A DNA stretch of 64,000 bases from Symsagittifera roscoffensis (taxonomy: Eukaryota > Xenacoelomorpha > Acoela > Convolutidae): contig NC_087067.1 of NCBI RefSeq assembly GCF_963678635.1, positions 12,624,844 through 12,688,843 on the forward strand, written 5' to 3'. The position numbers and the translations under genes were made by a program. The notes beneath the pieces were generated by a model, which did no database searches, was not told where the DNA came from, and saw only the letters and a list, made by a program, of their open reading frames with translations. Shown one piece after another: positions 40,077 to 64,000 of this stretch. Numbering within the stretch: position 1 is the first letter of the stretch; each line of letters starts with the position of its first letter.

Positions 40077-40555
40077 ATTGAATGCTCTAGACGAGAAATC
40101 GCTCATCATTTTTGATTTTCAAAGTTAGATAATTTCCCGTCAGTATAAATCTGGTTATTGCAAATTGGATAGATTTTTTGCGGAGAGATCACAATTTTTG
40201 ACCTGAGCAAAAACCACAAAATTTTCACTAATGTCTACTACAAATGATCCATAAAGCAAACTGGGTCTATGAACTGTTGCAAGAACAGATAGCGTAGGCT
40301 ATATTGAACAGATAATGAATATGATATTCGGTATCTGTTCAATATAGCCTACGCTATCTGCTCTTGCAACAGTTCACAGAACCAGTTTGCTTGATTGATC
40401 AATTTGTTGTAGACATCAGGGGTCAAAATAAAGTAAATGTAATCTCTGCACAAAAGCCTATCCAATTTGTGATAACCAGATTCATGCTAACAGAGGAAAT
40501 TATCTACGTTTGAAAATCAAAACTGATGAGAGATTCCTAGAAATTGAATGTTCCA
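40077..40555. repeat. Palindrome, arms about 235 bp, upstream of SURF4
   Basis: Sequence to the left of about 40320 recurs in reverse complement to the right. The inner arm is nearly perfect (GAACAGATAGCGTAGGCTAT against ATAGCCTACGCTATCTG), the outer arm about 80 percent. The hub is a short AT-rich spacer. Confidence 0.85.
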
Positions 40556-40843
40556 TTCTTTGATGAGGTGCTGCACCGACTATTGTAAAAGAGTGCGGAA
40601 AAACTGTTACAATAAAATCCGTTTAGTTTGTTTAGACGCCAGTTTTAGTGTTTTTTTAAGATCATTTATCCACGAGGGATAGGACCAACATACGAGCTGT
40701 ACAGCTCATCACGGCGAACCGCTGTTGTGCCCCTGCTTAACAACTACATGCAATTTTTTTGTTATTTTTCTGGGCTGGGTAATGTTGCCTCACCCTCATG
40801 CAACGAGCACGGTTTGTAACTTCAGATAGAGCTTGTTGTGTTG

Positions 40844-46504
<5,661 letters not shown>

Positions 46505-47934
46505 TTTGATCACAAAGTTATTCACGCTTTGCATAAGCGCGGGCTTAGTGCGTAATAGTTCAACAAAATGAGGGTCTTTTTACTAATTCAGACCAGATTC
46601 GGAGGTCTGAAAATTTGCAAATAAATTAAGTTTCATGAATCTGATTACTTGAACGTAATCGAGGGGTGAAATTTTCGAAACAATGTTAAGCAAATGAGAT
46701 TCGATCTGATCTATTAAATAATTTTGGAAGGAACTAGTAAATTGACCTAAAAACGTAACTTAGTCAAGAAATACCCAATAATTACATGTACATATTATTT
46801 GTTTTATCATGTGGAAAAGTGTCTATAAATCTCATTTTATGAACATATAATACCAAGTCAACAGAAGTTTTTACAGGGTTGAAACTTTTTTGCTGAATAT
46901 TTATGCAATTTTGTTGACTATTCTACTAAGTCTGATGTTAATGTAACTTGGTGAGTAATCCACTAAGTTTGGTCGATATTATTCTTCATATTTGCGTTTT
47001 GTGCTTAAATTGTAGCCTGAGCTTACGTGCAGCAATTCTTGGTTATATAATGAATTATCAGTTTCATAAACAGTAGAAATGGAGTCTTATTATTATTTTT
47101 TCTAGGTCGTTGATCATGAAGGATCTGGGTATAAAAATTATTCTGACCGAGTTTATTGTTTGTGTAATGAAAGTGCACAAATATATTTATGATATGTGTT
47201 TTATTGCATATGCCGTGCCATTAATGTTTGAGATGTGTTAAAATTGTGGTTGAAGTGTCGCTTTTTTTAAAACGGGCTCAGTTGTTTATATAAATTAATT
47301 GTTCATCAATATCACTGTTGCAGTTAAACTTTAGTACTTTAATGTTGAATTCAAAGTTTAAATCAATTGATATGCTACCTTTTTGTCCCAGGCGAATTTA
47401 TGATAAATGGTTTCTCGAATGTATTGTCATATTCGCTGGAAAATAAATATTTAGAAGTGAACTTTTGTTAGATCCAGTATGAGGTTTTGATTCCGTCCGC
47501 GTCAAGGAATAGGAGCTTAAATGTAACGTCGTTGAAAAAGAAAAGGACTAAAAACATTCTCATGAGGAAGAAGCGTCTCTGTGTAAAGTTGGAGTTAGTA
47601 AAATATGCGAAGCTTAGTACGGATGGCATACAAAAAGCATAAGCAATGGGCTCTTCAGTCGAGGTTATCCTAGATCTTAACTCGAAATGTTCAAAAAAAA
47701 TCGTATCAGTACGAAGCCTTGATTGTTCCGTTGCAACTGAACTGCCGAGTCTGAAGTTCGCTTATGGTGCAAAAATACATATTGGTAAAATCTGACTTTA
47801 TTAATGCAATGCTTGATCAGTAAACTAGCCTCTATCCAATTCGGCTTGATTTCTGAGCCTGGCTAAAGGAATTATTTCTCCTAAACTGCCCTTTTGGCAG
47901 TCTTCAAATCCCAAATACTACTACTATTCTTTTT
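46505..47934. other. 3' region of SURF4 and spacer
   Basis: SURF4 3'-UTR with AATAAA at about 46619, then AT-rich sequence without a recognised gene or repeat. Confidence 0.45.
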
Positions 47935-48620
47935 TCTAGCCTAAGTCGCAAATATTGGTGTCACTTTTGGGGCTCTCTTACGGCCTTTTGATAGCATGTG
48001 CTTTGACATTCCAATAGGAATAAATTTACACAGTTAAATACATTTAAAATTCTGGTGCCAGTTTTGAAGCAGTTTTACGTCTTTTTGACGGCACTTTTAC
48101 GGTTTTTTATTTTACAACTATTCTTTTTTTCTAGCCTAAGTCGCAAATATGGGTGCCCCTTTTGGGGCCTTTTTACGGATTTTTGATAGCATGTGCTTTG
48201 ACATTCGAATAGTAATAAGTTAACACAGTTGATACATTTCAAATTCATCAATTGAACCGAAAAAAGTTGTGTTTCAAACAACATAAACTTAATAAAAACT
48301 CGATTTCAGAACTTATGTAACGCAATGTCTCGCAACTTTTTGAAAAGCAAAATTTACACTTAAGGAGGCTTTATGCTTTTCAATTTAATATATGCAAAAT
48401 TAGTGTGGATGCCTTCAGTTTGCTATATTCCAACCTATTACTTGCAAAAGAGGGCAGGGTGTGAGACTCCAATTCTCGAGGTCGCAGGTTCGAAGCGCAT
48501 GCGTAGCAAAGCTTTACCAATTCAAGGCTTATTTCTATCTTTTCATATTTCGTTTCATAAAACTGCTTTTTGGTCGTGTTCTCGCCAGTGTTTGCGAAGC
48601 GCAGCTTTGCGTCTGTTTAA
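47935..48620 (+). repeat. Composite tRNA-headed SINE-like repeat, copy 3
   Basis: The 5' block is present twice (near 47985 and 48185, ATAGCATGTGCTTTGACATT). The tRNA-like part at 48449 lacks its first half (starts GAGGGCAGGGTGTGAGACTC, B box GGTCGCAGGTTCGAAGCGC). The tail is CGAAGCGCAGCTTTGCGTCT. Confidence 0.72.
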
Positions 48621-49137
48621 TTTAAGAAGCAAACTCGAAAAGAACTTGCAAAACTTATGAACTTGCAAAAAGAACTTGCAAAACTTTGAAAATCGGGTAT
48701 ATATCATTCTCCATGTAAAATCATTAATACACAGGTCAAAATTCCAGAATGACTGAAATTTGTTTTTTATCATTTTGTATTTTAGAAACGCAGGTTTTTG
48801 TTTCGTTCAAATTTTATTCAGCATAAAAGTACCTTTTTCCTTTTTAACTTCAAGTCAAAATTATTTACTGAAATGGCAGCAAATTTTGCTCTCGAAAACA
48901 TGTTAAAATGATGCGAAAAAATGAAGGAGTTCTAGTTTCTAGATGAATTTTAAGTTTCAGAATTCCCAGCGGAATAAAAAGTTTAGCTAGAGTAGTGTTT
49001 TTTACTAGGCCGCTTTTTACCCAACTTGCGAATAAAAAGTTTTTATTTGGTGGCATTTTAACTGTATAGCATTGATAGTTGAATAGCATCCGTTCTATCT
49101 GATTTATTGTTAACTTATGTTTGCCTATTTTCAAGCG

Positions 49138-49560
49138 ATCATGGCGCAGCGGTGAAACACGTCATCTTCCAGTCAGAGTTTTGATTGCTACTCATTGCAT
49201 AAGTTTCATCTTCTAAGGCTTATTTCTACCCTCACTTTTCTTTTTTTAAGAGTCGATGAACTTAGATAGACCGCGATGTTTTTTGGTTTTTTTTCCAGGA
49301 AGTCTAGAAATTTTTTCAGATCCAAATGTACTTTTCCGCGGTTTGACTTCTAGTTTTTTTTAAGCTCAGTTCATTTTCTTTGTTAAAAGGCAAGCTCAGT
49401 TAAACAGGCAAGCTTTTTAACTGAGTCTTTGGCAAGCTCAGTTAAGTTTTTTGATTGAGTTTTTTCAGTTTTTCGTTTTTTCAGAAAAACATGATTGACA
49501 TATCAGTTTTTTTTGTTAAATTATGTTCATTGACTCCTTTCCAACTGTCTGTTGGCTATG
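49138..49560 (+). repeat. tRNA-like block and MITE-like repeat, copy 5
   Basis: A tRNA-like CATGGCGCAGCGGTGAAACA at 49140 is followed by a MITE-like copy that starts AAGAGTCGATGAACTTAG at 49248 and ends TCATTGACTCCTTTCC near 49540, with a small AGCTCAGTTAA tandem insert inside. Confidence 0.6.
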
Positions 49561-63815
<14,255 letters not shown>

Positions 63816-64000
63816 GTAAGATAATTAAATGATTTGACATGCTTAATAGCAGAAAATCAGATTTCATTATTGGAAATTAATGAAGCAGCATATACGTGTT
63901 GGATGTGCAAAAGCGGGATCTCTTTAACTATTTCCCCCTTATGATATCTAGTAAAGAATTGCCACCCCTACAAAGAACTAATACAACGGTTAATCCTATG
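63816..64000 (+). other. Start of EML intron 10
   Basis: Donor GTAAGA at 63816 opens an intron that leaves the window; no other feature seen. Confidence 0.7.

Overview
The window is nuclear DNA from an animal, most likely an invertebrate. The host genes have GT-AG introns of 0.1 to 3.3 kb, the introns and spacers are AT-rich and full of short interspersed repeats, and the conserved genes are typically metazoan (O-GlcNAcase, an extended-Tudor protein, DPH5, SURF4, an EML5/6-type WD40 protein). The phylum cannot be fixed from the sequence. All coordinates and exon joins come from reading the translation and splice sites by eye; no database was searched.

Region 1 (1 to about 17640, minus strand) is one very large Ty3/gypsy-like retroelement, visibly more GC-rich than the rest, running off the left edge. 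Reading 5' to 3' on the minus strand it has a leader or LTR-like region with an array of ACCCYTCCGGATTG motifs, a Gag with a zinc knuckle, a second CCHC knuckle, an aspartic protease, reverse transcriptase and RNase H, an integrase that has lost its catalytic core, an integrase GPY/F tail, and then cargo unusual for gypsy elements: a macro-domain ORF, a 5' cargo ORF, an SGNH/GDSL hydrolase with its catalytic residues in place, a 532-residue ORF with a weak SGNH-like pattern, and a last ORF with an acidic tail that leaves the window. Many junctions are in-frame stops or one-base shifts. This copy looks decayed, although some junctions could be recoding signals.

Region 2 (17641 to 28000) starts with an endonuclease fragment of a non-LTR element folded into an inverted repeat. 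It is followed by a three-exon O-GlcNAcase gene (19261-21713) and a Tudor-domain gene (22245-24237, probably continuing to 27908). Region 3 (28000 to 38000) holds no recognised host gene: tRNA-derived SINEs, MITE-like repeats, a hAT-type MITE and a 5'-truncated LINE with C2H2 fingers (33235-35290). Region 4 (38111-46504) has a single-exon DPH5 and a five-exon SURF4. Region 5 (50385 to the right edge) is the first ten exons of an EML5/6-like gene; its third intron carries two large palindromes.

All five host start codons lie 6 to 18 bases downstream of a splice-acceptor-like AG, which suggests spliced-leader trans-splicing or systematic 5'-UTR introns. The host genes are all on the plus strand but share no evident pathway. 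The most unusual content is the retroelement with macro-domain and SGNH cargo.
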